DNA of 64,000 nucleotides from Bacteroidales bacterium (GCA_017483575.1 JAFUWF010000030.1:19421-83420); one strand, 5' to 3'; positions 9,451 to 18,740 are shown, counted from the first letter of the stretch. Program-made: numbers and translations. Notes: a model not told the origin generated them from the letters alone.

Positions 9451-12249
9451 ATGCAATACAATCAAGACAATATATCGCTGCTGCTGGCACAGCAGCTGAC
9501 CAACAGGGTGAATACAGCTTGGGTGAGCGGTGAAATGATGGAACAGGTGACACCCGTCACCAGGGAACTGCTGCAGTACTGGTTTTGCGAGCCGTTCACC
9601 ACCGAACGTACTTACAACTTCCACGCCGGGCAACGGCAGGCCATACTGAATACTGTCTACCTGCACGAGGTGGCGAAAGTGCAGACCGTTGAGGAAAGCT
9701 ACGAAGCCGTGGTGTCCGACATGATGGGACAGGTGGATATGTCCACTTTGACACAGGTGAAGTATCAGATGCCCAAATACGCCATCAAAATGGCCACTGG
9801 CACCGGCAAGACATGGGTGATGCACGCCCTGGTGCTATGGCAACTGCTCAATGCACGACATACAGATATGCCCGACCGCTACACGCAGCGGTTCTTGCTC
9901 ATCGCCCCCGGAATCATCGTCTACGACCGACTGTTGGATGCCTACCTCGGCAAGATGGTGAATGGCGAACGGCACAGCGAGACCAGCGACCTGCAACGCT
10001 TTCAGGACCTCTTCCTGCCGCCGCAGTATCGCGAGGAGGTATTCAACTTTGTTCAGACCAATACCGTCAGCAAAGAGCAGGGCATTGGGCGCAAGGCTAC
10101 GGGCGAGGGACTGATAGCCATCACCAACTGGCACCTCTTCCTGCAGAAAGACGACGATGAGGAAGAGAATGACTTGGTGGACCAGCTGCTGCCCCTGCGG
10201 CCGGGCGTAGCGGCAGGCAACGCCCTCGACATGCTCGATCGCCGCTACCTGCGCGGCACCGAGGCGGAGTACCTGCACGATTTGGATGACTTGATGGTTA
10301 TCAACGATGAGGCACACCATGTGCATGAAAACGCCGGAGATAAGGAGGACGTGCAATGGCAGCAAGCACTGGACTATATGCTGGAAGGTAAGAGGATGCG
10401 GATGCAGGTGGACTTCAGCGCCACACCCTACGAGCAGAGAGGCAAGAACCGCAGGATATACTTCCCACACATAGTGGTCGACTTCAACCTGAAAGATGCC
10501 ATGCAGCGAGGCCTGGTGAAAACGCTGTCTCTCGACCAGCGGCAAGCCTTGACCGAGCTGACCGACCTCGATTACAGCGCCATCCGTGAAGGACGCTCGG
10601 TAATAGCACTCAGCGACGGGCAGAAACTGATGCTCAGAGCCGGACTGGAACGTCTGAACCGACTGCAACGCGATTTCGAGGGACAAAAACACCCAAAGAT
10701 GATGGTAGTATGCGAAGACACCAAAGTGACACCGCTGGTGGAACACTACCTTGTCAGCGAAGGTCTTGCACCCGAAGAAGTGCTGCGCGTGGACAGCGAC
10801 GCGAAGGGTCGCGTGAAAGAAGATGAGTGGAAGCAGGTGAGTGAGCGGCTAAGCAACATGGACGGATCTGCGACCCCACGGGTGGTGGTGAGTGTGATGA
10901 TGCTCCGCGAAGGTTTTGACGTGAACAACATCTGTGTCATAGTGCCGCTACGCAGCAGCCAAAGCGACATTTTGCTGGAACAAACAATAGGCCGTGGGCT
11001 GCGCTTGATGTGGCGCGAATCCGAATACACGGAGGCAAAAACTGAGAACCGGCACCGCCTGCTGCTGGAAAAACGCGAGCCTCTGAACTATATGGACATC
11101 CTCTTCATCGTGGAGCATCCGCGCTTCCGCAAGTTCTACGACGACCTTATCAACGACGGATTGGCAGCCGTGGACAGCAGCGAAGACTCGCCAAATGCCC
11201 TTGGCGACATGGTGACTGCCAAATTGAAGGAAAACTACAAGGACTATGACATCGCATGGATCAACATATTGCGCGACAGCGAAGAAATACTTGAAATGCC
11301 ACTGCCCGATGTGGAACAGATGGAGATATTTTCAGCATACACGTTGGAGCAACTGCGCCGCTATCTGGCCACCGACGGCGAGACCTTTGTCAGTCAAGCA
11401 GTAGCCATGAAGACCACCTTCGGCAAGTTCAACGTCAAGGCCGACCTCTTCACAGCCGACAGTTATCGTGAATACTTGCAAAAACTGCTTCGCACCGTCA
11501 CCCATGCACAGGACCGCGAGAAGCCCCTGATGCAGATTGGAGAGGCAATGCTGATGCAGACGCTGGACCGATATATCCATACGCGGCTGTTCGGACAGAC
11601 CTTCGACCCATTCAATGGCAATGACTGGAAGATACTGCTGGCACAGAACGGTGTGGTGACGCAACACATCATCAAAGTGATGGCAGCCGAGCTGTTCCGT
11701 TTGCAACAGGAGGTAATGACCACCGAAGCCGAAGTTGATGAGACCTGGTTCTCGCGAGTTGAAAAGGTGCCCATGCGAGAACAATACTCGCTCGAACTAC
11801 GCAAGACCATCTACACCCGCACCACTTTCCCCAGTCATGGAGGTGGATTGGAACGTGCCTTTATGGAATTCATTGATGCCGACAGCGACGTGGAACGGTG
11901 GATAAAAATTAGCGAAACTCGCCATCGTTTTGCCTCAATAGCCTATATGCGAGAAGACGGACTGATGGCCACCTATTACCCCGACTTCATTGTAGTTACA
12001 ATCGATAGAACATACATGGTTGAGACCAAAGGTGACGACAAAGTGCGTGACCGCAACGTGTTGCGCAAACGTCAGGCTGCCGTGGAATGGTGTGCCAAAG
12101 TCAGCAGCGTGCAAGAACGCCCATGGGAATACTTGCTATTAAGCGAAAGTGACTTTTATGGCCTTACGGGAGCCCATGCAACCTTCAATGATATTACATC
12201 ACGGTGTAAAGTGAGCAGAGCAATTGTACAAGCTTCGCTATTTGAATGA
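9451..12249 (+). CDS. res: Type III restriction endonuclease subunit (Res)
   Basis: Res is the ATP-dependent translocase and nuclease partner of Mod. Residues about 105-560 form the SF2 helicase core: Walker A ATGTGKTWVM, a DEAH-type Walker B INDEAHH, SATPYEQ (motif III) and the motif VI region EQTIGRGLRLMW. The C-terminus has a PD-(D/E)XK nuclease motif, YYPDF...MVETKGDD. At 932 residues it is in the usual range and all motifs are intact, so the system looks functional. The ATG at 9451 follows a short repeat spacer after mod, with which it is presumably co-transcribed. Confidence 0.95.
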   Translation: MQYNQDNISLLLAQQLTNRVNTAWVSGEMMEQVTPVTRELLQYWFCEPFTTERTYNFHAGQRQAILNTVYLHEVAKVQTVEESYEAVVSDMMGQVDMSTLTQVKYQMPKYAIKMATGTGKTWVMHALVLWQLLNARHTDMPDRYTQRFLLIAPGIIVYDRLLDAYLGKMVNGERHSETSDLQRFQDLFLPPQYREEVFNFVQTNTVSKEQGIGRKATGEGLIAITNWHLFLQKDDDEEENDLVDQLLPLRPGVAAGNALDMLDRRYLRGTEAEYLHDLDDLMVINDEAHHVHENAGDKEDVQWQQALDYMLEGKRMRMQVDFSATPYEQRGKNRRIYFPHIVVDFNLKDAMQRGLVKTLSLDQRQALTELTDLDYSAIREGRSVIALSDGQKLMLRAGLERLNRLQRDFEGQKHPKMMVVCEDTKVTPLVEHYLVSEGLAPEEVLRVDSDAKGRVKEDEWKQVSERLSNMDGSATPRVVVSVMMLREGFDVNNICVIVPLRSSQSDILLEQTIGRGLRLMWRESEYTEAKTENRHRLLLEKREPLNYMDILFIVEHPRFRKFYDDLINDGLAAVDSSEDSPNALGDMVTAKLKENYKDYDIAWINILRDSEEILEMPLPDVEQMEIFSAYTLEQLRRYLATDGETFVSQAVAMKTTFGKFNVKADLFTADSYREYLQKLLRTVTHAQDREKPLMQIGEAMLMQTLDRYIHTRLFGQTFDPFNGNDWKILLAQNGVVTQHIIKVMAAELFRLQQEVMTTEAEVDETWFSRVEKVPMREQYSLELRKTIYTRTTFPSHGGGLERAFMEFIDADSDVERWIKISETRHRFASIAYMREDGLMATYYPDFIVVTIDRTYMVETKGDDKVRDRNVLRKRQAAVEWCAKVSSVQERPWEYLLLSESDFYGLTGAHATFNDITSRCKVSRAIVQASLFE

Positions 12250-12336
12250 GCCTATGGGATTCACATTCCAGAATCAACAAACCTATAACGAAACAAACCT
12301 ATACCTACCATATACCGAGGCAAAGTTTGAGTAAAA

Positions 12337-12348
12337 GGGGGGGGGGGG
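12337..12348. repeat. 12-G homopolymer tract between convergent genes
   Basis: An uninterrupted run of 12 G lies in the 123-bp gap between the 3' ends of res and sdaA. It is outside any reading frame and away from promoters, so ON/OFF phase variation of a gene is not obvious. Long G runs are prone to slippage and to sequencing error. Confidence 0.7.
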
Positions 12349-12372
12349 TAACCCCTAAAGCCTCTATTGACA

Positions 12373-13578
12373 TCAGTCGTCCAACGCCAGGCCGCCGAGG
12401 GAGGTCTCTTTGTAGAGGCTCGGCAGGTCATGGCCGGTGAGTTTCATGGTTCTTACCACCTTGTCGAAGCTGATGATGTGGCGGCCGTCGGACATCATGG
12501 CGTAGATATTGATGTCGAGGGCGCGGAGGGCGGCCATGGCGTTGCGCTCGATGCAGGGTATCTGGACGAGGCCGCAGAGGGGGTCGCAGGTGAGGCCCAG
12601 GTTGTGCTCCATGGCCATCTCGGCGGCATATTCTATCTGCTTGGGGCCGCCGCCGAAGAGCTGGTTGCTGGCCACGGCGGCCATCACGCAGGCGCTGCCC
12701 ACCTCGGCCTGGCAGCCCGCCTCGGCACCGCTGATGGTGGCGTTGGTCTTGATGACGTTGGCGAAGAGGCCGGCGGTGGCCATGGCGCGGAGTATCTCGC
12801 GGTCGGTGAAGCCGTGGTTCTTCTTCAGATGGTACAGCACGGCGGGCAGTACGCCGCTGCTGCCGCAGGTGGGGGCGGTGACAATCTTGGCGCCGCAAGC
12901 GTTCTGCTCGCTGGTGGCGAGGGCGTAGGCGATGACGAGGGCGCGGCTCTGCAGCGAGGGCTTGAAGCCGCTGGCGCGGACGTGGTACTGGTGCGCCTTG
13001 GAGCGCAGGTGCAGGCCGCCGGCGATAACGCGGTCGTCCTGCAGGCCTTCCTCGATGGTCTGCTGCATCTGCTGCCACATCTCCTCAAGGTAGGGCCAGA
13101 GGCTGCCGTCCTCGCACTGCTCGACATATTCCCAGAAGGAGAGTCCTTCTTTGTCGATATGCTCCATGATGTCCTTCATGGTGTTGTGGGGGTAGACCTC
13201 GCCTTCGGGCGTGATGCCCAGCGGCACCTCGCCCTCCTCGGTGGCCAGGTAGCCGCCGCCGATGCTGTAGACGAGCCAGGAATCCACCACCCCACCCTTC
13301 GCGTCGAGGGCCTCGAAGAACATGCCGTTTGGATGGAAGGGCTTGACGATGTCCGCACTCCATACAATCTCCACCTCCTTCGGCGCGAGTCCGCGGGTGA
13401 TGGCCATATCGGTGTGGTGCCCACGGCCGGTGGCGGCGAGGGAGCCGTAGAGGGTGACGCGGTAGCGCGCAGCGTCCTTGGTGCGGGCGGCAAACATCTC
13501 CGCCGCGCGGTGCGGTCCCATGGTGTGGCTGCTGCTGGGACCGTAGCCTATCTTGTATATCTTCTTGATGGTTTCCAC
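12373..13578 (-). CDS. sdaA: L-serine ammonia-lyase (single-chain, Fe-S)
   Basis: This converts L-serine to pyruvate and ammonia with an oxygen-sensitive [4Fe-4S] cluster. The N-terminal beta domain begins with YKIGYGPSSSHTMGPHRAA. The alpha domain holds the conserved cysteine sites TAPTCGSSG, CDPLCGLVQ and PCIERNAMAA. Length 401 fits the fused single-chain form found in Bacteroidota. Its stop lies next to the poly-G tract, convergent to res. Upstream is a heptad-repeat spacer followed by another minus-strand gene. Confidence 0.96.
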   Translation of the reverse strand: METIKKIYKIGYGPSSSHTMGPHRAAEMFAARTKDAARYRVTLYGSLAATGRGHHTDMAITRGLAPKEVEIVWSADIVKPFHPNGMFFEALDAKGGVVDSWLVYSIGGGYLATEEGEVPLGITPEGEVYPHNTMKDIMEHIDKEGLSFWEYVEQCEDGSLWPYLEEMWQQMQQTIEEGLQDDRVIAGGLHLRSKAHQYHVRASGFKPSLQSRALVIAYALATSEQNACGAKIVTAPTCGSSGVLPAVLYHLKKNHGFTDREILRAMATAGLFANVIKTNATISGAEAGCQAEVGSACVMAAVASNQLFGGGPKQIEYAAEMAMEHNLGLTCDPLCGLVQIPCIERNAMAALRALDINIYAMMSDGRHIISFDKVVRTMKLTGHDLPSLYKETSLGGLALDD

Positions 13579-13614
13579 TTGATAAATTGAAAATTGAAAA
13601 TTGAGAATTGAGAA
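13579..13614. repeat. Heptad tandem spacer (ATTGAAA-type)
   Basis: The spacer between two minus-strand genes consists of degenerate 7-mers ATTGAAA, ATTGAAA, ATTGAGA, ATTGAGA, ATT. It extends from the sdaA start almost to the stop of the upstream gene, so it lies inside the presumed transcript or at its boundary. A related word occurs at 47325-47353. Confidence 0.65.
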
Positions 13615-15129
13615 TTATTCCTCTATCAGTATTATCTCGGAGATGCAGAGGTCGTTGTATTTGGCGCCGGGGGTGACGGCGGTGACGAGGAGGGTGATTT
13701 CCTTGACTTTCTGGCGGTAGTTAACCACTGGCCACGGGAAGACGTAGTTCATCCGGCGTTCCTCGACGGTCACCTTGATGGCGGCGTCGGTCAGCGCCTG
13801 CCAGGTGAAGGCCGTGGGTGTGCCGCCCATCAGCTCGGGGGTGACCCGCCTGTCTCGCGCCACGGAATAGGTCTCGCCCCAGTAGTACGGCTCGCGTGTG
13901 GTGAAATTGTAATACAGCGTGTCGATGCGGCTGTTGTTGAGCCAGGTCTGCCGGTCCTTGCAGTAGCCGTTGTAGAGCAGCAAGCCGTTGAGCATCACCG
14001 AGTCGTGGAAGCGGATGGTGACATAGAGTGAGTCGCCGCGTCCAGGGCGCAGCACCGTGGCCGTGGCGAGGTCCATGTCGCTAAGGTTGGCGGCGGGATA
14101 CTTCGGGTCGACGCCGGAGAGGGTAATCGTGTAGCGGTCGGGACTGATGCGGCGGCTGAGCAGGTCGGGCAGGTCCTCGTGGAGGGTGCCCCGCGTGCAG
14201 TAGCTCACCTCCAGCGGCTCGGCGGCGGCGAGGTCGAAGCGGCGCGACTCGAAAAGGTAGCCCCTACCCTGCTTGCGCATGTCCAGTCCGCTGACGCTGA
14301 CGGGCTGCCAGTAATGGACGATGTCCGAAGTGTCGAGCTCCACGTGGAAACGGTCGGCATGGCCGTCGCCCCAATAGGCGGCAGGCGAGAAGTCGTAGCG
14401 GAACTCACCGCAAGTGTAGCGACCAGCAGCGAACTCCGCCTGTACTTCGTAAAGGCCACTGCTCGTGTTGTTCTCGATACGGTAACGCACCGAGAGTTCC
14501 ACCACCTGGCGCGGCGCGATGTCGAGGCGCACATAGTACCAGCGGCGGCAGACGGCGGAGTGGTGGTAGAGGATGCTGTCGCCATACTTGGCCACCAGCT
14601 GGCGGGTGCGCTCGGCGGAGTAGGTGTCGGTGCTGTCCCATTTGAGCAATGGGTCCTCGTAGTCGAGGCCCTCCACCGCATCCAGCAGGAACTCGTCGAC
14701 ATAGGGGCGTTCGGGCGTCAGCACCGTGTCGGCCGAGCACTGCCACGCGAGGCTCCGACCGTCGAGGCTGAACATCACGTCGCGCACATAGCTGTCGCGC
14801 CAGCCACGCTCCACAATGCTCTCGCTCACAATGTCGAGACTCTCCCAGCGCTGCGCCCCCTGGCCGAGGTAGTCGACGGGGAAGCCGTAGGGCAAGGCCT
14901 TGAAGGCGCGGTCGGAGCGGTTGAAGAGCAGATAGCGCACCTCCACCTCGGTGTAGGTGGCGTGGAGCGTGAAGCGGCACTGCTCGTCGAGCAGTTGCAC
15001 CTCGGGCACATGCACCGCCATGGGCGTACGCGCCAACGTCAGGGCCGACCGCTCGGACACAGGGTCGCCATTGGCCCAGAGCAGCGTGTTGAAAGCCAGA
15101 AGAGATAAGATTATCAGTATTTTCCTCAT
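13615..15129 (-). CDS. Secreted protein with NADase-type glycan-binding (discoidin-like) C-terminal domain
   Basis: The start is set at the ATG at 15129 (MRKILIILSLLAFNTLLWANG), a signal peptide; the longer frame to 15297 has no such feature and overlaps the divergent promoter. The N-terminal two thirds (about 30-340) is a beta-rich region similar in arrangement to the next gene (VEVRYLLFNRSDRAFKALPY; compare VQYEFWNPEKKARRLLMGF). Residues about 365-504 resemble the NADase-type glycan-binding domain, a discoidin-like fold: AANLSDMDLATATV, TIRFHDSVMLNGLLLYNGY, ending LCISEIILIEE. No catalytic NADase part is present. A carbohydrate-binding periplasmic or surface role is inferred. It is divergent from the related gene at 15221. 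Confidence 0.75.
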   Translation of the reverse strand: MRKILIILSLLAFNTLLWANGDPVSERSALTLARTPMAVHVPEVQLLDEQCRFTLHATYTEVEVRYLLFNRSDRAFKALPYGFPVDYLGQGAQRWESLDIVSESIVERGWRDSYVRDVMFSLDGRSLAWQCSADTVLTPERPYVDEFLLDAVEGLDYEDPLLKWDSTDTYSAERTRQLVAKYGDSILYHHSAVCRRWYYVRLDIAPRQVVELSVRYRIENNTSSGLYEVQAEFAAGRYTCGEFRYDFSPAAYWGDGHADRFHVELDTSDIVHYWQPVSVSGLDMRKQGRGYLFESRRFDLAAAEPLEVSYCTRGTLHEDLPDLLSRRISPDRYTITLSGVDPKYPAANLSDMDLATATVLRPGRGDSLYVTIRFHDSVMLNGLLLYNGYCKDRQTWLNNSRIDTLYYNFTTREPYYWGETYSVARDRRVTPELMGGTPTAFTWQALTDAAIKVTVEERRMNYVFPWPVVNYRQKVKEITLLVTAVTPGAKYNDLCISEIILIEE

Positions 15130-15153
15130 GTTTCCTGCATTAATTATCAGATG

Positions 15154-15161
15154 CAAATTTA
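15154..15161 (-). promoter_or_regulatory. -7 promoter box for the glycan-binding gene
   Basis: On the minus strand the sequence reads TAAATTTG, matching the Bacteroidota TAnnTTTG box, 25 bp upstream of the start at 15129. No perfect -33 TTTG is present at the expected spacing. Confidence 0.5.
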
Positions 15162-15191
15162 CTAAAAAAATTTCATAATGGATTTTTTTTG

Positions 15192-15199
15192 TATCTTTG
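15192..15199 (+). promoter_or_regulatory. -7 promoter box for the YARHG gene
   Basis: TATCTTTG, followed by CAG, matches the Bacteroidota TAnnTTTG box and lies 22 bp before the start at 15221. It is back-to-back with the box of the divergent gene, about 30 bp away, so both genes share a compact divergent promoter. Confidence 0.6.
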
Positions 15200-15220
15200 C
15201 AGCGGAAAAAACCTATTGTA

Positions 15221-16384
15221 ATGAAGAGACTGAAAATATATGTGATGGCGCTGCTCCTCGCGATGACGGCGCTGCCCGCCGCGGCCAACGACGGCACCTA
15301 CTACACCAAGGGCAACCAGCTGGTGCCCCTCCAGGAGACCTCCATCGGCATCCGCCGCGAGGTGCTGACCATCAGCCTGATGGACAACGGCTACGCCCGT
15401 GTGGACGTGCAGTACGAGTTCTGGAACCCCGAGAAGAAGGCGCGCCGCCTGCTGATGGGCTTCGAGGCCGACCCGCCCTACAACTTCGACTACAAGTTCT
15501 ATCCCGACGGCCGCCATCCTGCCATCAGCAGTTTCACGGTGGAGATGAACGGCCGTACGCTGGCCTACCGCAATGCAGCCTGCGTGGCCGACACCAACTC
15601 CCTGGTGCCCATCGACACCACTCGGCCATACTTTGTCTTCGACGACAACCGGATTTACGAGGACGATGGCAAGGGCACCATGAACGATGAGGTTTACAAT
15701 ACAGGCATCTCGTTCGCCTATGTCTACTACTTCGAGGCCGAGTTCCAGCCGGGGCTCAACCGCGTGCACCACAGCTATGTCTACCGCATGTCCACCAACG
15801 TGGGCAGCCCGTTCATCGTGGACTACAAACTGACGCCCGCCGCGCGCTGGGCCGGGGGCAAGATCGGCGACTTCACGCTCACCATCCGTGCCGACAGTAC
15901 GGCCAAGCATTTCTATGTGTTCGACAGCGTGTTTGGAGGCACTGACTTCACCGTCAGCGAGGGCATGGGCAAGCTGCGCCGTCCGCAGCACTACGGCAAC
16001 CCCACCGAGGTGAGCCTCCGCAACGGCGCCATCACGCTCCACAAGACCGACTTCTCGCCCCGGAGCGAACTGTATATCACGGCCGTGGGCGTCGAAGGCA
16101 TCTATGTCGGAGAGAAGTGCATCACCGGTGGCACCTACGACCGCTCCAATCGCATCGACTGGGGCCCCTACGAGGGCATGCAGTGGGTGCCCGCCGACGC
16201 GGCCTTCCGCCAGCGCGTGATGCGCAACCTGCCCTACGCCCACCGCGGCCATGTCTTCAAGGACAAGAAGCTGAAAGCCTATTTCGAAAGCCTTTGGTGG
16301 TACATGCCCGACCCCGACTACAAGGACGACACCAGCGACTTCACCGAGGTGGACTGGATGTTTGTAAACGATAAAGAAGAATGA
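15221..16384 (+). CDS. Secreted YARHG-domain protein
   Basis: The start at 15221 (MKRLKIYVMALLLAMTALPA) gives a signal peptide cut near AANDG; the ATG at 15197 would sit inside the promoter. The protein is 387 residues. The central part is beta-rich, without catalytic motifs. The C-terminus (about 340-380) fits the YARHG domain: AHRGHVFKDKKLKAYFESLW followed by WYMPDPDYK. YARHG domains occur in extracellular bacterial proteins of unclear role. Its N-terminal region resembles that of the divergent neighbour, suggesting duplicated genes. The stop overlaps the next start (ATGA at 16381-16384), indicating translational coupling. Confidence 0.8.
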   Translation: MKRLKIYVMALLLAMTALPAAANDGTYYTKGNQLVPLQETSIGIRREVLTISLMDNGYARVDVQYEFWNPEKKARRLLMGFEADPPYNFDYKFYPDGRHPAISSFTVEMNGRTLAYRNAACVADTNSLVPIDTTRPYFVFDDNRIYEDDGKGTMNDEVYNTGISFAYVYYFEAEFQPGLNRVHHSYVYRMSTNVGSPFIVDYKLTPAARWAGGKIGDFTLTIRADSTAKHFYVFDSVFGGTDFTVSEGMGKLRRPQHYGNPTEVSLRNGAITLHKTDFSPRSELYITAVGVEGIYVGEKCITGGTYDRSNRIDWGPYEGMQWVPADAAFRQRVMRNLPYAHRGHVFKDKKLKAYFESLWWYMPDPDYKDDTSDFTEVDWMFVNDKEE

Positions 16385-17568
16385 CTATGGAAGAACCTGT
16401 TTTAAACGTCCATAACAAAGACGAACACCTGCCGATGCATGGCACATACAATCATGTCAAGCACGCGGTACTATGTGTTGTTGTGCTATTGTCCAGTTAT
16501 TATGCGATGGGGCAGGGACTCACCGAGGCAAAAAGCCGTGAACGAATCGAGCAATTGACAAATCTCATCGACCGCTATGGTAGGTTCACGTTTTATGCTG
16601 ACTGCAATCTGGCCGTATTTTCCGACAGCGTGGACTGGCAAGGGATTGTGGCCCTTGACGGCACCGTGCTGCTGCCGGCACGGTATAGGGTCTACAGGCA
16701 GACAATAGACAGCCGCGAGTCGCCCTATTTCCTCATCATGAGCTGGGAGAAAGTGGGACTGATTGACAAGGAGATGCGCTGCGTGCTACCGATGGAGTAT
16801 GACAATGTCTTCGCATGCATGGCAAGCTGCTATGCTCCCTATATCCACAGGTGGTTCCGAACAGGACGCGCCTGCCTGCGGAAAGAGGGAAAGTATGGCA
16901 TCGTGGACACGGCAGGAAGGATCATCGCGCCCTTCTCGTCCGGCGAGCCATTCGAGTTCGACGACGATGACGACCTATTTCCCCTCGACACCATTGATGC
17001 AGAGGAACCCACGCCGCCGATAAGCGCCCCTTACGAACACAGCTACCCCCTTTCGGAAGACCTCTTCGAGTTCGCTACCCGCAATCCCGGCGACCGAAGC
17101 GACTATATCACCGGCTACGTAGACCGCTACGGCAACACCACCGCCACGCCCGAACAACTCGCCACCATGGAGAAATGGACAAAGGGTGTGGTGGAGTACG
17201 ATGTGGAGCCCATCATGGTGACGGATGTCGTGCCTTACGTAGATGCGCGTAACTCGTATGCCACGGTGTACGCCTGCCTGAGCGATGCCGACACCATGGG
17301 CTATCTTCTCGTTCCGAGAGAAGATACCTCGTCGATGCGTATTTTCAGCAAGAGAGTGTCGGTGGACCCTTGGAACAATGCTGTTGGCATCTGCCCGAAG
17401 CGATACGACGCTGGCATGGACGACGTCAGGCAAACCGAAGCCCTGCTGCCCGAGGTGATGAAGGAGAGTGTGTTCCCCCAGCTTGGCCGGTGGCGCCATT
17501 ATATCGGAAACCCCGACAACTACACGAAATACACACGGACATACTCAACCTCGACACCCGCAAGGTAA
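16381..17568 (+). CDS. WG-repeat-like secreted protein with a duplicated AlaX leader
   Basis: The frame opens with ATGA overlap to the previous gene. The first 18 codons (MTMEEPVLNVHNKDEHLP) closely match the N-terminus of the AlaX-like gene 1.2 kb downstream (MEQEPVLNTHNKEEYPPMH). A signal-peptide-like segment only begins at the internal ATG at 16435 (MHGTYNHVKHAVLCVVVLLS, ending YYAMGQ), so the true export start may be there. The mature part has WG-like repeats: WQGIVALDGTVLLPARY, KVGLIDKEMRCVLPMEYD and KYGIVDTAGRIIAPF. An acidic stretch (EFDDDDDLF) follows. No enzyme motif is seen. Function unknown. Confidence 0.75.
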   Translation: MTMEEPVLNVHNKDEHLPMHGTYNHVKHAVLCVVVLLSSYYAMGQGLTEAKSRERIEQLTNLIDRYGRFTFYADCNLAVFSDSVDWQGIVALDGTVLLPARYRVYRQTIDSRESPYFLIMSWEKVGLIDKEMRCVLPMEYDNVFACMASCYAPYIHRWFRTGRACLRKEGKYGIVDTAGRIIAPFSSGEPFEFDDDDDLFPLDTIDAEEPTPPISAPYEHSYPLSEDLFEFATRNPGDRSDYITGYVDRYGNTTATPEQLATMEKWTKGVVEYDVEPIMVTDVVPYVDARNSYATVYACLSDADTMGYLLVPREDTSSMRIFSKRVSVDPWNNAVGICPKRYDAGMDDVRQTEALLPEVMKESVFPQLGRWRHYIGNPDNYTKYTRTYSTSTPAR

Positions 17569-17615
17569 TCAAAGCCATTGCCAGCTCATGTCAGTCATAT
17601 TGAAATTATAAAGAA

Positions 17616-18086
17616 ATGGAACAAGAACCTGTATTGAATACCCACAACAAAGAGGAGTACCCGCCGATGCATACGGCGGAGCACATACTGAACCAGACGA
17701 TGGTGAGGATGTTCGGATGCCCGCGGTCGCGGAATGCGCACATCGAGCGAAAGAAGAGCAAGTGCGACTACCAGCTGGCGGCCTGCCCTACGGAGGCACA
17801 GCTCCAGGAACTGGAGCACCGCGTCAACGAGGTCATCGCGCAGCACCTGTCCGTCAGCTATGAGTTCGTAAAACGCAACGAGGTGCCGCCGGAGGTGGAC
17901 CTCGGCAAACTGCCCGACGATGCCAGCGAGACGCTGCGCCTCGTCCGTATCGGCGACTACGACCTCTGCGCCTGCGTCGGCACACATGTCCGCAACACTT
18001 CTGAAATTGGCACCTTCAAAATCATCTCCCACGACTACAACGCCGACACCGGCTCCTGGCGCATGCGCTTCAAACTGTTAGAATAA
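17616..18086 (+). CDS. Alanyl-tRNA editing protein, AlaX-like
   Basis: This 156-residue stand-alone editing domain is related to the second additional domain of alanyl- and threonyl-tRNA synthetases and would hydrolyse mischarged tRNA. Zinc/catalytic motifs are visible: HTAEH (HxxxH) near residue 19 and CVGTH (CxxxH) near 127. The sequence PRSRNAHIERKKSKCDY is typical of the Bacteroidota members. The N-terminal MEQEPVLNTHNKEEYPP appears genuine since the motif directly follows. A terminator lies 7 bp after the stop. Confidence 0.85.
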   Translation: MEQEPVLNTHNKEEYPPMHTAEHILNQTMVRMFGCPRSRNAHIERKKSKCDYQLAACPTEAQLQELEHRVNEVIAQHLSVSYEFVKRNEVPPEVDLGKLPDDASETLRLVRIGDYDLCACVGTHVRNTSEIGTFKIISHDYNADTGSWRMRFKLLE

Positions 18087-18092
18087 AAAGAA

Positions 18093-18126
18093 AACAGGCG
18101 GCTCCGATGAGTCGCCTGTTTTTTTG
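18093..18126 (+). terminator. Rho-independent terminator after the AlaX-like gene
   Basis: AAACAGGCGGCT and AGTCGCCTGTTT form a strong stem around CCGATG, followed by a T-run (TTTTTTTG). A-rich flanks on the left mean it can also serve the convergent rplY transcript on the minus strand. Confidence 0.85.
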
Positions 18127-18143
18127 TCAATAAGTATCCGAAC

Positions 18144-18737
18144 TTATTCGGCAGCGGCCTCGCCTTCGCCCTCGCCATCACCGGCGGTGGCACTGGCACG
18201 GGTGCTGAGCACGTTGACAACCTCGCTGGTCTTCGGGTTGAGAATGCAGAAGTTCTCAGCGGGAATGTCCTGAACGCGGACACGCTGGTTGATGTCGAGA
18301 TTGGTGATGTCGATAAGGACCTCGCTGGGCATATTGGCGGGCAGGGCCTTAACATTGAGGCGTTTCTGCTTGTAAGCCAGCTTGCCACCCTTCATGACGC
18401 CCTTGCTGGTGCCGGTGGTATGCACGGGAATGGACATCACGACGGGTTTGTCGTCGGTCAGCTCATAGAAGTCAGCATGATAGACAATCTCGGTCACGGG
18501 GTGGAACTCAATGTCCTTCAGCATGGCCATGTGGTCGATACCGCCCAGATTGATTTTCACATAGCAGGGCTCGGGGTTGAACAGCACACGCTGGAAGGCG
18601 GTCTGATCGACGGCGAACAGATACTGCTCACCTTTACCGTACATAACGCAAGGCACTTTGGCGTCGCGACGCAGAGCCTTAGCATCCTTTTTCCCTACGT
18701 TCTCACGAAGAGAACCGCTCATTGATACTACTCTCAT
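18144..18737 (-). CDS. rplY: 50S ribosomal protein L25 / Ctc
   Basis: L25 binds 5S rRNA. The N-terminal L25 domain starts SGSLRENVGKKDAKALRRDA with KVPCVMYGKGEQ. The C-terminal TL5/Ctc extension includes PVHTTGTSKGVMKGGKLAYK and ends in an acidic alanine-rich tail (GDGEGEGEAAAE). Length 197 is usual for the Bacteroidota form. The ATG six codons in (MSGSL) is an alternative start. It lies downstream of prs on the same strand, separated by a repeat-filled spacer; this pairing of prs and rplY is common in bacteria. Confidence 0.95.
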   Translation of the reverse strand: MRVVSMSGSLRENVGKKDAKALRRDAKVPCVMYGKGEQYLFAVDQTAFQRVLFNPEPCYVKINLGGIDHMAMLKDIEFHPVTEIVYHADFYELTDDKPVVMSIPVHTTGTSKGVMKGGKLAYKQKRLNVKALPANMPSEVLIDITNLDINQRVRVQDIPAENFCILNPKTSEVVNVLSTRASATAGDGEGEGEAAAE

Positions 18738-18740
18738 TGT

